Below, piece after piece: positions 45,609-54,318 of a DNA stretch of 64,000 bases. Source of the DNA: Sphaerochaetaceae bacterium (GTDB taxonomy: Bacteria; Spirochaetota; Spirochaetia; Sphaerochaetales; Sphaerochaetaceae); contig JAKSPE010000008.1 of assembly GCA_024405015.1 (NCBI GenBank), forward strand, positions 1 through 64,000, written 5' to 3'. The position numbers and the translations under genes were made by a program. Under the pieces are notes generated by a model that was not told the origin of the DNA, did no database searches, and saw only the letters and a program-made list of their open reading frames with translations. Position 1 is the first letter of the stretch. Each line of letters starts with the position of its first letter.

Positions 45609-45734
45609 CCCAAAGAAGTTGGAATCGTAGAACTTTGGTCATGTCTGTTCGATTTTTGACTACGATTTATTGATGCAAGCAGGCAAATCGTAGTGAAAGA
45701 CTACGATATCTATGACATTCAGCGAGAATCGTAG
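45554..45734. repeat. Array of four GACTACGAT/ATCGTAG hairpins with fixed 29-bp offset
   Basis: Left arms start at 45554, 45595, 45658 and 45699 (GACTACGAT); right arms start at 45583, 45624, 45687 and 45728 (ATCGTAG, twice followed by T). Every left-right offset is 29 bp although the ~20-base loops differ. Unit starts are 41, 63 and 41 bp apart. The third unit has the longest stem (ACTACGATTT/AAATCGTAGT, 10 bp). The first unit lies in repeat copy 2, as does the left arm of the second; the others are unique to this site. No open reading frame or known RNA family explains it. Confidence 0.85.
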
Positions 45735-45782
45735 ACAGACAGGTGTCAACAAAACCAAACCTCGAGAAAAACGATAAGAGCA

Positions 45783-45820
45783 AACAAAAAGGCCTACCCG
45801 ATCATCATTCGGATAGGCCA
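45783..45820 (-). terminator. Intrinsic terminator of the second B-repeat lipoprotein gene
   Basis: GGCCTA (45791-45796) / TAGGCC (45814-45819) with CCGA/TCGG inside and a TCATCAT loop, followed on the minus strand by TTTTTGTTTG. The outer stem and its single mismatch are the same as in the terminator of the paralogous gene at 11.6 kb. Confidence 0.82.
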
Positions 45821-45850
45821 AAAGCTTTTTGTTTGTCAGTCCTTCAGGCT

Positions 45851-48800
45851 TCAGGAACCAGAATCAACCTTGATCTTGACCTGTCTGCCTTCGGCATCGA
45901 TGACATAATCCACATCACCAGAAGTGAAGTGGTTCTTTCCATCGGTATTGGTCTCTACGACACCATCGTAATGGAAATAACCTTCAGTACCAGCAGGAAG
46001 AGCTGTTGCGTGTTCGGCAATCACGGCGTCTGCAGAAATACCAGCCTCAAGTGTCACACCTATGGACGCCTCTCCAGAAAGTTCGGATGCGACCTGGATT
46101 CTGTTTGCCGCAGTATTGATGCGGACATTCACCTCGTCCGTACTTCCGGTTTTCAGGTTACCGGAGACGTTTGCCTGACCGCTGACCGTCAAGGTTGCAC
46201 CGTTGTCCACCTGGATAGCTCCACCATAGTTTCCACAGGAGTTTCCGGTAATGGAAGCCTGATCGCTCATAGACATGGTACCCTTCATGAGAACAGCTCC
46301 ACCGTATCTTGCAGCAGATGTTGCCGTAATGCTGGAAGTTCCACTCATGTTGAATGTTGCATTAGCGACAGAATAGACACCACCTCCGTTGCCGGTAGAA
46401 CTACAACCTGTGATGGAGGAATCCACCATGTTGATTGTATTTGCAGCATTCTGATAAATTGCTCCACCAGTTTCAGCCGTACATTCTGAAATCAGTGTTC
46501 CATTGGTAATCGTCAGAGTGTTGCTTGCATTTCTATGATAGATAGCTCCACCGCCACTTGCTGAACATCGTAAGATGTCCATATTGTTCAAGGTCAGTGT
46601 ATTTGAGTTCCAGATAGCACCACCATTTCCGGTTGTAGAACAATCCGAGATCTCTCCATCCCTAAGTGTTGAACCAGAGCTGCTATTATAGAAACCACCA
46701 CCAGCGGTAGCAGTACAGTTTGTAATGCTGGTACCACGGATTGTGTGTGCAGAACCTCCAGTAATGTATATTCCACCACCGTCTGTAGTAGCAGTACAAT
46801 CTGAAATCCTATTTCCATTCATGGTGAATTCCTTAACATTAGACTCTACTGCAATTGCACCACCTTTTGCTGCATGGCAATCAGTGATTTCTGAGTCATA
46901 GATTCCCTTTGTTAATGTATAGTTGCAGCGGATAACATAGACTCCTCCACCGTTGCCAGTAGCAGAACATCCTGAAATGACAGAATCTTCGATTTGCATA
47001 GAACAGTACTCATAGTAGATTCCACCACCATTACCATTGGTTGCTCGACAATCTGTCACAACCAATCCACAACGTACTCCGCTACTAACATCATAAAGGT
47101 ACAATCCGCCACCATTTGCAGCACGGCAGTTTTCAACTCTGAACTGATTTCCAGATTTGTAAACAGCCACATCAAAGAAGCTGCTGCCGTTGTAGTAAAC
47201 ACCTCCACCATTACCAGTTGCGGTACAGTCGATGATGGCACCACCTCTCAAATAGAGGTAATTTTTTGTAGAATTTCCATTGCCATCTTTTCGGTAAACA
47301 GTGGAAACACCACCACCATTTGAAGCAGAACAGTTATAGATTGTTCCGCTGTAAATACCGAAGGAACCGAGCAACAAGGAAACTCCACCACCTTCTCCTG
47401 TTGTTTGACCATTGGCGATCAGTCCACCAGAAGGCAGAGTCTCAGAATCATGGGTTGCTTCTGGATCGCCATCATAAATGGAAAGCTCTCCATAAGTTTT
47501 AATGACTCTTGCCTGGTAATTCGCATCAAGGATATGTCCATTCAAATCCAGAGAAAGAACCTTATCGGAGGCAAGGACCAACCAGGAACCGTCTTCCATT
47601 GGCTCGGTCATCGTGATGTCAGCATTCAGAAGATAGACACCACCATTAGTGAAAGCAGCTTTCAACTCTGTTTCATTCACAATGGTTGGGATATCCCATT
47701 TGGCATGGATTGTCATGTTCCCAACAACAGTATCATCTTCAAAGGACCAGACCCAAGGCTGCGTGTAGTCACTGTCGAGATACCATCCATCAAACAGATA
47801 GTCTGCATCGGAAGGATCTGCAATCGGATCCAGTTTGGAACCATAGTCTGCATTGATTGTAGCTATAGCTGTACCATGTCCATGCATGTTGAAGGTGACT
47901 TTGTAATGGTTGACCTCCCACCAAGCGTAAAGAGTCGTGTCTCCGCGAACAGTTGACGTGGATCCCCATCCGCCGTAGCCAGCGACAAAGTTCTCCGTCG
48001 GGAACCATCCGCGGAAGGTGTAGCCTGTCTCGGTTGGGCGTGGCAGAGGTGACACTGATTCACCATAAGGGACCTGAACGGCATCAATCTGGGTACCATG
48101 TCCCTCCATGTTGAAGGTGACGGTATAAAGGACTGGTGACCACTTGGCATAGACAGTCTTGTTTGCAGCAAGGAAAGCCTCGCCTGTCCACTCATTGCCT
48201 TCTGTACAATCAGCATCAGTAAACCATCCACCGAAGGTGTAACCAGTAGCAGTTGGGGCTGTTGGAAGTTCAACAGTACTGCCGTAATTCTTACTGACCG
48301 GGGAAATCAAACTACCATGACCCTTCATATTGAATGTGACGGTGTATCTGTTGATTGTCCAGCTTGCATAAAGAGTTAGACTGGAAGTGACGACTTCTGT
48401 ATCAAACTCCCAGAAGGAATCGTATGCGGAAACCTTTGACCAACCCCTGAAGGTATAGCCAACTTCCGTTGGAGCTTCTGGGGCGGTAAGTTTTGATCCA
48501 TGAGGCACGGAAATGGATTCCACCTGAGTTCCATGGCCTTTCATATCGAAAGTGACGGTACGGTCTTTGAGAGCCCACTTTGCGTAGACTGTCCTGGATG
48601 CAGTAAGGGAAGCTTCACCTGTCCACTCATTGCCCTCGGTGCATTCTGCATCAGTGTACCAGCCCAAGAAGGCGTATGTGAAATCGTAAGGCTCTGTTGG
48701 GACGGACACAGAGGAAAGATAATTCTTGGTGATTGGGGATATGGCTTTACTGCCATGGCCATTCAGATCAAATGTAATGGTATAGCTATTGATTGTCCAT

Positions 48801-49960
48801 TTTGCGTAAACGGTTCTGGAAGCTGAAATTGCATCCTCACCATTCCATGCATCGACCAGATTGAAATTGGTATCCTTGTACCATCCGCCGAAGGTGTAAC
48901 CAGTCTCAGTTGGAGGAGTAGGAAGTCCAACAGGATTGCCATAGTTCGCTGATACAGGAGAAATGGCACTACCATGACCCAGAAGATCAAAGGTGATTGT
49001 GTATTCGTTGATTGTCCACTTTGCGTAAACGGTCTTTGAAGCTGAAAGAGAAGCCTCGCCTGTCCACTCATTGCCTTCTGTGCATTCAGAATTTGTGTAC
49101 CAACCACCGAAGGTGTAACCAGTCTCAGTAGGAGTTGTTGGAAGAGCAACGACACTGCCGTAATTGGCAGTAACTGGTATAATGGCAATGCCATGACCAT
49201 TGAGGTCAAATGTAACGGTGTAGCTGGCGATTGTCCACTTGGCATAGACGGTCTTGTCTGCAGCAAGGGCACTCTCACCTGTCCACTCATTACCTTCAGT
49301 ACAATCCGCATCTGTGAACCAACCACCGAATGTGTAACCGGTCTCACTTGGAGCTGTTGGAACAGTAACGGCACTACCGTAATCAGCTGTAATTGGAGAA
49401 ACAGCGCTTCCGTGACCATTCAGTTCAAAGGATACGGTACGCTTTTCTGCAGTCCACTTGGCGTAAACGGTCTTGTCTGTAGTCAGGGAGGCCTCACCTA
49501 TCCACTCATTGCCTTCGGTACATGCAGCATCAGAGAACCAACCACCAAATGTGTAACCGGTCTCACCTGGAGCTGTTGGAACAGCAACGACACTACCGTA
49601 ATTCTCGGTCACAGGACCAATTGCACTACCATGTCCATTCAGATTGAATGTGATGGTACAGGATCGGACATCCCATTTGGCGTAAACTGTAAAATCCGAT
49701 TTGACAGAACCAAGGGATTCCACAGACCAAAGGTTCTGGTATTCCGGTTCGGTATACCAACCATTGAAGTCATACCCTTCATAAGTCGGCTCCAACGGTA
49801 ACATGGAAGGCTTTCCATCCACCACTGTAATGCTAAAGTTCTCACCCTTTCCTACCAGATCAAAACTCACGTTATGGATCTCAGGTTCAGGCTGCTTACA
49901 AGAGACCATAAGTCCAAACAACAGACCGACGGTCAGAAGAACAAGCAGAAGTTTCTTCAT
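45851..49960 (-). CDS. Large surface lipoprotein with ten InlB B-type repeats and a Pmp-like beta-helix
   Basis: A 1369-residue paralogue of the lipoprotein at 11.6-14.7 kb. Lipobox GLLFGLMVSC gives a lipidated C21. Ten Listeria-Bacteroides repeats (about residues 30-755) each begin with a [YR]TxTFxxxGHG-like strand, carry FGGWYT/FTD and end in YAKW. The C-terminal ~480 residues hold a glycine-rich beta-helix with GGAI/GGGVY/GGGIY turns alternating with xCxATxGG steps, and finish with a segment very like its paralogue (YGGAVLxKGTMSM; YGGAIQVDNGATL). No barrel or sortase signal. ATG 49960 follows TAGGAG. A role in adhesion or surface binding is inferred. A MalT-like regulator gene lies immediately upstream. 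Confidence 0.85.
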   Translation of the reverse strand: MKKLLLVLLTVGLLFGLMVSCKQPEPEIHNVSFDLVGKGENFSITVVDGKPSMLPLEPTYEGYDFNGWYTEPEYQNLWSVESLGSVKSDFTVYAKWDVRSCTITFNLNGHGSAIGPVTENYGSVVAVPTAPGETGYTFGGWFSDAACTEGNEWIGEASLTTDKTVYAKWTAEKRTVSFELNGHGSAVSPITADYGSAVTVPTAPSETGYTFGGWFTDADCTEGNEWTGESALAADKTVYAKWTIASYTVTFDLNGHGIAIIPVTANYGSVVALPTTPTETGYTFGGWYTNSECTEGNEWTGEASLSASKTVYAKWTINEYTITFDLLGHGSAISPVSANYGNPVGLPTPPTETGYTFGGWYKDTNFNLVDAWNGEDAISASRTVYAKWTINSYTITFDLNGHGSKAISPITKNYLSSVSVPTEPYDFTYAFLGWYTDAECTEGNEWTGEASLTASRTVYAKWALKDRTVTFDMKGHGTQVESISVPHGSKLTAPEAPTEVGYTFRGWSKVSAYDSFWEFDTEVVTSSLTLYASWTINRYTVTFNMKGHGSLISPVSKNYGSTVELPTAPTATGYTFGGWFTDADCTEGNEWTGEAFLAANKTVYAKWSPVLYTVTFNMEGHGTQIDAVQVPYGESVSPLPRPTETGYTFRGWFPTENFVAGYGGWGSTSTVRGDTTLYAWWEVNHYKVTFNMHGHGTAIATINADYGSKLDPIADPSDADYLFDGWYLDSDYTQPWVWSFEDDTVVGNMTIHAKWDIPTIVNETELKAAFTNGGVYLLNADITMTEPMEDGSWLVLASDKVLSLDLNGHILDANYQARVIKTYGELSIYDGDPEATHDSETLPSGGLIANGQTTGEGGGVSLLLGSFGIYSGTIYNCSASNGGGVSTVYRKDGNGNSTKNYLYLRGGAIIDCTATGNGGGVYYNGSSFFDVAVYKSGNQFRVENCRAANGGGLYLYDVSSGVRCGLVVTDCRATNGNGGGIYYEYCSMQIEDSVISGCSATGNGGGVYVIRCNYTLTKGIYDSEITDCHAAKGGAIAVESNVKEFTMNGNRISDCTATTDGGGIYITGGSAHTIRGTSITNCTATAGGGFYNSSSGSTLRDGEISDCSTTGNGGAIWNSNTLTLNNMDILRCSASGGGAIYHRNASNTLTITNGTLISECTAETGGAIYQNAANTINMVDSSITGCSSTGNGGGVYSVANATFNMSGTSSITATSAARYGGAVLMKGTMSMSDQASITGNSCGNYGGAIQVDNGATLTVSGQANVSGNLKTGSTDEVNVRINTAANRIQVASELSGEASIGVTLEAGISADAVIAEHATALPAGTEGYFHYDGVVETNTDGKNHFTSGDVDYVIDAEGRQVKIKVDSGS
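47695..49880 (-). repeat. Tandem B-type repeat region (ten units)
   Basis: Coding repeats of about 70 codons. Several neighbouring units are close at DNA level (shared runs such as those coding GNEWTGEASL and TETGYTFGGW), which would allow unequal recombination or slippage to change repeat number. The units nearest the beta-helix are more divergent. Confidence 0.82.
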
Positions 49961-50077
49961 GATATTTCTCCTATACGAAGCCAAAATCCGGCTACAATAT
50001 TTTCCAAGTATAGGAGTCTATGCAAAGGTGGACGAAAAATACACTGTACTAAAGTGCAAATTTTCGTTCTGATGGAT

Positions 50078-52438
50078 TTACAGGATATTCAGTTTTCTCG
50101 CAATCTGTACGGCATCGGTCTTACCTTTTGCCCCAAGTTTTCTGTAATTTTCGGCACAGTGGTACTTTACGGTACGCTCAGAGATCTTCAAAGCCTGCGC
50201 AATCTCCTTGACACAGTAGCCATTGGACTGCATGCGAAGCACCATGAGAGAGGTCTCACTGAAGTCAGAAAGCTGTGCCGATTCACAAACCAGGTAGCCT
50301 GGATAACGTTCGGCGACTGTACCTGTCTCTTTCAGAACCGCATTGAACCAGGAAGAATCAGCGCCCTCAAGTTCCAGATACTCCTTTTTGGCCTCTTTCA
50401 GAAGCGGAAGGATTCCGGCACCCTTCTCGGAGATGATTCTCATGAAACCGCACTCTTGAATCTCCTGAAGGGTCTCAACAAATTCCTTTTTCCACTCGCG
50501 CGCCTCGTTTCTGTTCACGATGGCAAGCAGAAGTCCTGTCTCCATATGGAAATAAGGACGCTTGTTGACCTGGGAGTAATAGCGAAGCTTCTCGATCAGA
50601 TTCAAGGCATTGTAGTTCTCTCCGCTTTGGATGTAGCACAGAACCTTTGTCATGTAGCGATAGCGTTCAAGGGTCCAGAAATCGGTCATCTCATCTGGTG
50701 CACCTTCCAGCCATTTGTCTACATAGGTCCGATCACCCTTCATGAGCATGATGCGACATCGCAAGGCTTCAATGTTTGCTAGAAGCTGGTTGGCCTTCTC
50801 TTCTCTCACTCGCTTTTCTAAGGCATCAAGCATCTGAAGTGAATTTCGCACATTTCCGGACAGAAGGTTGTAGCGGATCAGAATGCCGATACAGGCAAAC
50901 AGGATCTCAAGCCTTCCACCGCCTTCCACCTCCATCTGGGCAAGCATGGCATTGTGGATGAACTCATTGTCGTTGCCACCCTTTTCGTAAAGGCTTTCAC
51001 CCAAACCCACATGGGCAAGGCCTCTGCCATAGTTTCCGAAAATGGTCTCCAAAGACATACCCAGGGATTCCACAATGGCTTTGTCATTCTTGCACCAGGA
51101 ACTCAAGTCCTTTGCACCATTGATGATACTTGGCAGGTTGTCGGTCACGGAGAACTCAGGCAGTGAGATTCCACCTGTGGTGATCTGGGAAACACCCCGT
51201 TGGAACCCATCCAACACATCAGCGTTTCCACGATGTGGAAGAGCAATGTCCAGATACAGCAGAAAACCGTTGGCCTCACGCTTGTCATCACCCTTTGCAC
51301 TCTTGGCGTGTTCCTTGAGTTTCGCATACCAGTATTCACTTCGCTCAGGGTTCATCTGAACCGAATACAGCATACTCATGGCAAACATCAGCGTTGGGCT
51401 ACTTGCGATGTCATCTTCTTGCAGAGAAAGATAATATCTTCGAAGTCCATAGAACAGGCCATCGCCAAAATGGCGCTGACCGTTACGAATCAGAAGAGAC
51501 CTGATGTTTACGGTGTTTCCGCTTTGGCCATACATTTTCAGGGCATTGAGAATATCCCCGTTTGTCTCATAGTAAAGGCCTGCGTTCTGGCAGCACTGGT
51601 TATAGCGCTGAAGTCCAAGAATTTTCAAAGCCATGTTTCGGAGGGCTACCACCAACGATTCTCGAATGCGGTAGACGCCGTCAGTCAGGCTAATGAAGTT
51701 TCCGGCTTGGGAAGCGATCTCCAACATGCTGGCAGCCTGGTTGTCACCAGAAATCATCACAGCAAGAGGGAGCGTGAACTCGTCGACGACACTGATCTGC
51801 ATCAGAAATTCCTGAAGCGATTTGCTCCACTGTGGAATGACATTGGTCATAAGATGGCTGACAAAAATCTCATAAATCTCATGCCTGAGCTCTGCACCCT
51901 GCTTTCTCTCATTCTTGGAACGATGCACCAAGGTTGCCAGAAGATATGCATTACCATCACTCATACGTACAGAGATCTCAATATCCTCGGCGGAAAGCTT
52001 CACACCCTCTTTGTCCAGAATCTGGATCAGCTCTTTGCTGGTCAGTTTAAGGTCATCCTCGGTCACGATGACAAGATGGCCTTCTGCAATCAGGGAGATC
52101 AGATAGGACGGAGTCGGCATTCTTCCGCAAAGGACCAACATAATGTCCTTTCTTCTTGCCAGTTCTACAATTAGATCCTTTCGATAATCGTCATGAAGTT
52201 GCTGCAGGTCATCAAAGATAATGTACTGCATACCCTCAGACTGAGGATCTTTGACCTTTGACATGTCAAATTCCTCAAATGCGGAGAATACCAAAGGATC
52301 CTTTCCCTTCAGGAATTCCGTAGCAAGACGAGTCTTACCAAAACCTGTGGCTCCATAGATGTAAACCGAGGAATTGCGGGCCATGGCCAATTCCATTTTT
52401 CTATAGGCATTTGGGGCTGGAATAAAATACTCACTCAT
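50078..52438 (-). CDS. LuxR/MalT-like ATP-dependent transcriptional regulator
   Basis: A 786-residue STAND-type regulator. It has an N-terminal NTPase (Walker A GATGFGKT at 29-36, Walker B YIIFDDLQ), a long helical middle of the TPR-like sensor type, and a C-terminal LuxR helix-turn-helix (GYCVKEIAQALKISERTVKYH). MalT-like proteins integrate a ligand and ATP before activating promoters. It is read away from the large lipoprotein gene start only in the sense that both are minus-strand neighbours; the 117-bp gap upstream of the lipoprotein is a likely target. Ligand unknown. Confidence 0.9.
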   Translation of the reverse strand: MSEYFIPAPNAYRKMELAMARNSSVYIYGATGFGKTRLATEFLKGKDPLVFSAFEEFDMSKVKDPQSEGMQYIIFDDLQQLHDDYRKDLIVELARRKDIMLVLCGRMPTPSYLISLIAEGHLVIVTEDDLKLTSKELIQILDKEGVKLSAEDIEISVRMSDGNAYLLATLVHRSKNERKQGAELRHEIYEIFVSHLMTNVIPQWSKSLQEFLMQISVVDEFTLPLAVMISGDNQAASMLEIASQAGNFISLTDGVYRIRESLVVALRNMALKILGLQRYNQCCQNAGLYYETNGDILNALKMYGQSGNTVNIRSLLIRNGQRHFGDGLFYGLRRYYLSLQEDDIASSPTLMFAMSMLYSVQMNPERSEYWYAKLKEHAKSAKGDDKREANGFLLYLDIALPHRGNADVLDGFQRGVSQITTGGISLPEFSVTDNLPSIINGAKDLSSWCKNDKAIVESLGMSLETIFGNYGRGLAHVGLGESLYEKGGNDNEFIHNAMLAQMEVEGGGRLEILFACIGILIRYNLLSGNVRNSLQMLDALEKRVREEKANQLLANIEALRCRIMLMKGDRTYVDKWLEGAPDEMTDFWTLERYRYMTKVLCYIQSGENYNALNLIEKLRYYSQVNKRPYFHMETGLLLAIVNRNEAREWKKEFVETLQEIQECGFMRIISEKGAGILPLLKEAKKEYLELEGADSSWFNAVLKETGTVAERYPGYLVCESAQLSDFSETSLMVLRMQSNGYCVKEIAQALKISERTVKYHCAENYRKLGAKGKTDAVQIARKLNIL

Positions 52439-52547
52439 TGTCGACTCTCCGTACAGACGATTCTAGTTACCCTTTCAAAGATATCATACTGTACAAAGGT
52501 GCAAAACGAAAAGATTCGGACAAAAATATTGCTTCAAAGAGCCTGTT

Positions 52548-52910
52548 CTACTGTTCTTTCTCTGCCTCATAGGCAAGCAGAGTCTCAATGACCAGAGAAT
52601 AGCACTGCTCCACTTTCTCATACAGCTCCAGGTTCACCGGTTCGTTACAAGGTCGAAGCTGCTCGGTCAGCTGTGATGCTGCCATCTGAAGTTCTGTGAA
52701 TGCCAGATTCGCAGCAACCCCCTTCAAGGTATGGGCACCGCGAAACATTTCACCTGCATTGCATGTGGCAATGGCATCGCGCAAAATCGCAATGGAGTTG
52801 TCAGCTGGGAATTTGAGAATGAATTTATCGATAAGACGCTCGTTCATCAGGCGCTTCAAAGCTAGATCGTAGTCCCCGTGAAGTCTTTCATAGCATTCCC
52901 TGATGGTCAT
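52548..52910 (-). CDS. Stand-alone Hpt (histidine phosphotransfer) protein
   Basis: A 120-residue four-helix Hpt protein. The phosphorylatable histidine is H60 (from ATG 52910) in FRGAHTLKGVAANL. ATG 52910 follows GGGAG at six bases; an earlier start at 52940 lacks a signal. Such proteins carry phosphate between receiver domains or kinases. The only receiver in the window is in the hybrid kinase-like protein at 55.5-57.1 kb, which lacks its own histidine, so this Hpt could supply or accept the phosphate of that system. That pairing is inference. Confidence 0.88.
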   Translation of the reverse strand: MTIRECYERLHGDYDLALKRLMNERLIDKFILKFPADNSIAILRDAIATCNAGEMFRGAHTLKGVAANLAFTELQMAASQLTEQLRPCNEPVNLELYEKVEQCYSLVIETLLAYEAEKEQ

Positions 52911-53142
52911 AGGCATCTCCCATACTGTCTGATAGAACAATCATACACCAATTTCCAAAGGATTCAACATAGATAAATATTTTACAAATATGCAATTACA
53001 ATATGAAAAACTTGTCAGCACCCCATAAGGTCCGATCCCATCTTTTGGAACTTCTTTCCCGATTGTCATTCTTCCGATACAAATGCTCTTTTCAAAGAGG
53101 AATAAATGTTGGATGATTAGCCATCACGCTTAGAGGTAACAC

Positions 53143-53835
53143 ATGGCAAAAGTCGGAATCATCGCAGCTATGGACGAGGAGCTTGCCCTCTTCCTGCAGT
53201 TGACAGGCAAAGAGAAATCAAAGAACGAGTTCGTCGAATGCACAATCAACGGAACCGACTGTGTTCTGGTCAAATGCGGCATCGGAAAAGTCAATGCGGC
53301 ACTGACCACACAGAGACTCATCTCCGAATACAAGGTCACACACATCATCAACACAGGCATCGCAGGAGCCCTTGCCAAGAACCTTAGGGTCTTTGACATT
53401 GTCGTTTCCACCGATACCGTCTACCATGACTTTGATGTGACAGGCTTTGGCTACAAGCCAACCATGATTCCAAGAATGAAAGAAAGCTATTTCAAGGCAG
53501 ACAACGCACTGATCGAGAATGCCAAGACCGCATTCCAAACCATCAGCACAAAGGAAGGCTTCGAGTCCGTACACATGATGGAAGGCAGAGTCGCCTCTGG
53601 TGACCAGTTCATCTGCGACAAGAGCGTCAAGCAGCATATCATTGATATCTGCAATCCTGCCTGCGTGGAAATGGAAGGTGCCGCCATTGCCCATACCAGC
53701 TTTGTGAACAAGGTACCATTTGTCGTGATTCGCTGCATGAGCGACAATGCCGAAGAGTCAACCGAAGCCTTCAACGAAAAGAAGGCCGCCCTCATAAGCG
53801 CAGAGCTTGTGATTGCCATGTTAGGAGAGTTCTGA
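53143..53835 (+). CDS. mtnN: 5'-methylthioadenosine/S-adenosylhomocysteine nucleosidase
   Basis: Hydrolyses SAH to S-ribosylhomocysteine and MTA to methylthioribose, releasing adenine. The 230-residue enzyme has IIAAMDEE with the catalytic E12 region, VEMEGAA and RCMSDNAEE with the catalytic D201. GAGG lies 9 bases before the ATG. It is directly followed (1 bp) by luxS, forming the two-step activated-methyl-cycle and AI-2 module. The upstream 200 bp include a possible four-codon leader ORF (53106-53120). The adenine released could feed the adenine deaminase encoded at 8-9.6 kb. Confidence 0.96.
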   Translation: MAKVGIIAAMDEELALFLQLTGKEKSKNEFVECTINGTDCVLVKCGIGKVNAALTTQRLISEYKVTHIINTGIAGALAKNLRVFDIVVSTDTVYHDFDVTGFGYKPTMIPRMKESYFKADNALIENAKTAFQTISTKEGFESVHMMEGRVASGDQFICDKSVKQHIIDICNPACVEMEGAAIAHTSFVNKVPFVVIRCMSDNAEESTEAFNEKKAALISAELVIAMLGEF

Positions 53836-53836
53836 G

Positions 53837-54310
53837 ATGCCATACAATGTAGAAAGTTTCAATCTGGATCACACAAAGGTCCATGCACCATATCTGAGAA
53901 TCGCTGGAAAGAAGACCGGAAAATGCGGTGACCACATCACCAAATTTGACATCAGACTCTGCCAGCCGAACCTGGCTTTCATGGGAACCGGAGCCCTTCA
54001 CACCATTGAGCATATCTTTGCTGAGACCATTCGTGACGTCCTGGACAAGGACAGCGTCATTGACTTCAGCCCAATGGGATGCCGCACAGGCTTTTACCTC
54101 ACCCTCTTTGGAGATCTCAAGGAGCAGGATATCCTAGATCCGATCCTTCAGGTCTTCCGAACCATCGCAGCTTGGGACAAGCCAATTCCAGCACAGAGCG
54201 AAATCGAGTGCGGAAACTACAGAGATATGGACCTTCCAGAAGCCAAGAGACTTGCAAAGGAGTTTGTGGAAGGCATTGAGCGCAAGGGTTGGAATCCGTT
54301 TGAGGCCTAA
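53837..54310 (+). CDS. luxS: S-ribosylhomocysteine lyase (AI-2 synthase)
   Basis: Converts S-ribosylhomocysteine to homocysteine and DPD, the AI-2 precursor. In the 157-residue protein the metal ligands are H55, H59 (HTIEH) and C125 (IECGNY); C82 (GCRTGFY) and E58 are the catalytic acid/base pair. The gene starts one base after the mtnN stop, so the pair is an operon. No metK, cystathionine enzyme or Lsr/LuxPQ receptor gene is in the window, so AI-2 signalling is not proven here. Confidence 0.97.
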   Translation: MPYNVESFNLDHTKVHAPYLRIAGKKTGKCGDHITKFDIRLCQPNLAFMGTGALHTIEHIFAETIRDVLDKDSVIDFSPMGCRTGFYLTLFGDLKEQDILDPILQVFRTIAAWDKPIPAQSEIECGNYRDMDLPEAKRLAKEFVEGIERKGWNPFEA

Positions 54311-54318
54311 AAATCCCT

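Noticed and set aside
45554..45734. CRISPR array
   Set aside because: Repeats are 9-bp arms of palindromes with uneven 41/63-bp periods, no 25-40-bp conserved repeats and no cas genes.
45554..45734. Integron attC cassette sites
   Set aside because: No GTTRRRY/RYYYAAC core motifs and no integrase gene.
52941..53142. SAM or SAH riboswitch upstream of mtnN-luxS
   Set aside because: I could not match the conserved core of any SAM/SAH riboswitch; only a small hairpin and leader ORF are visible.
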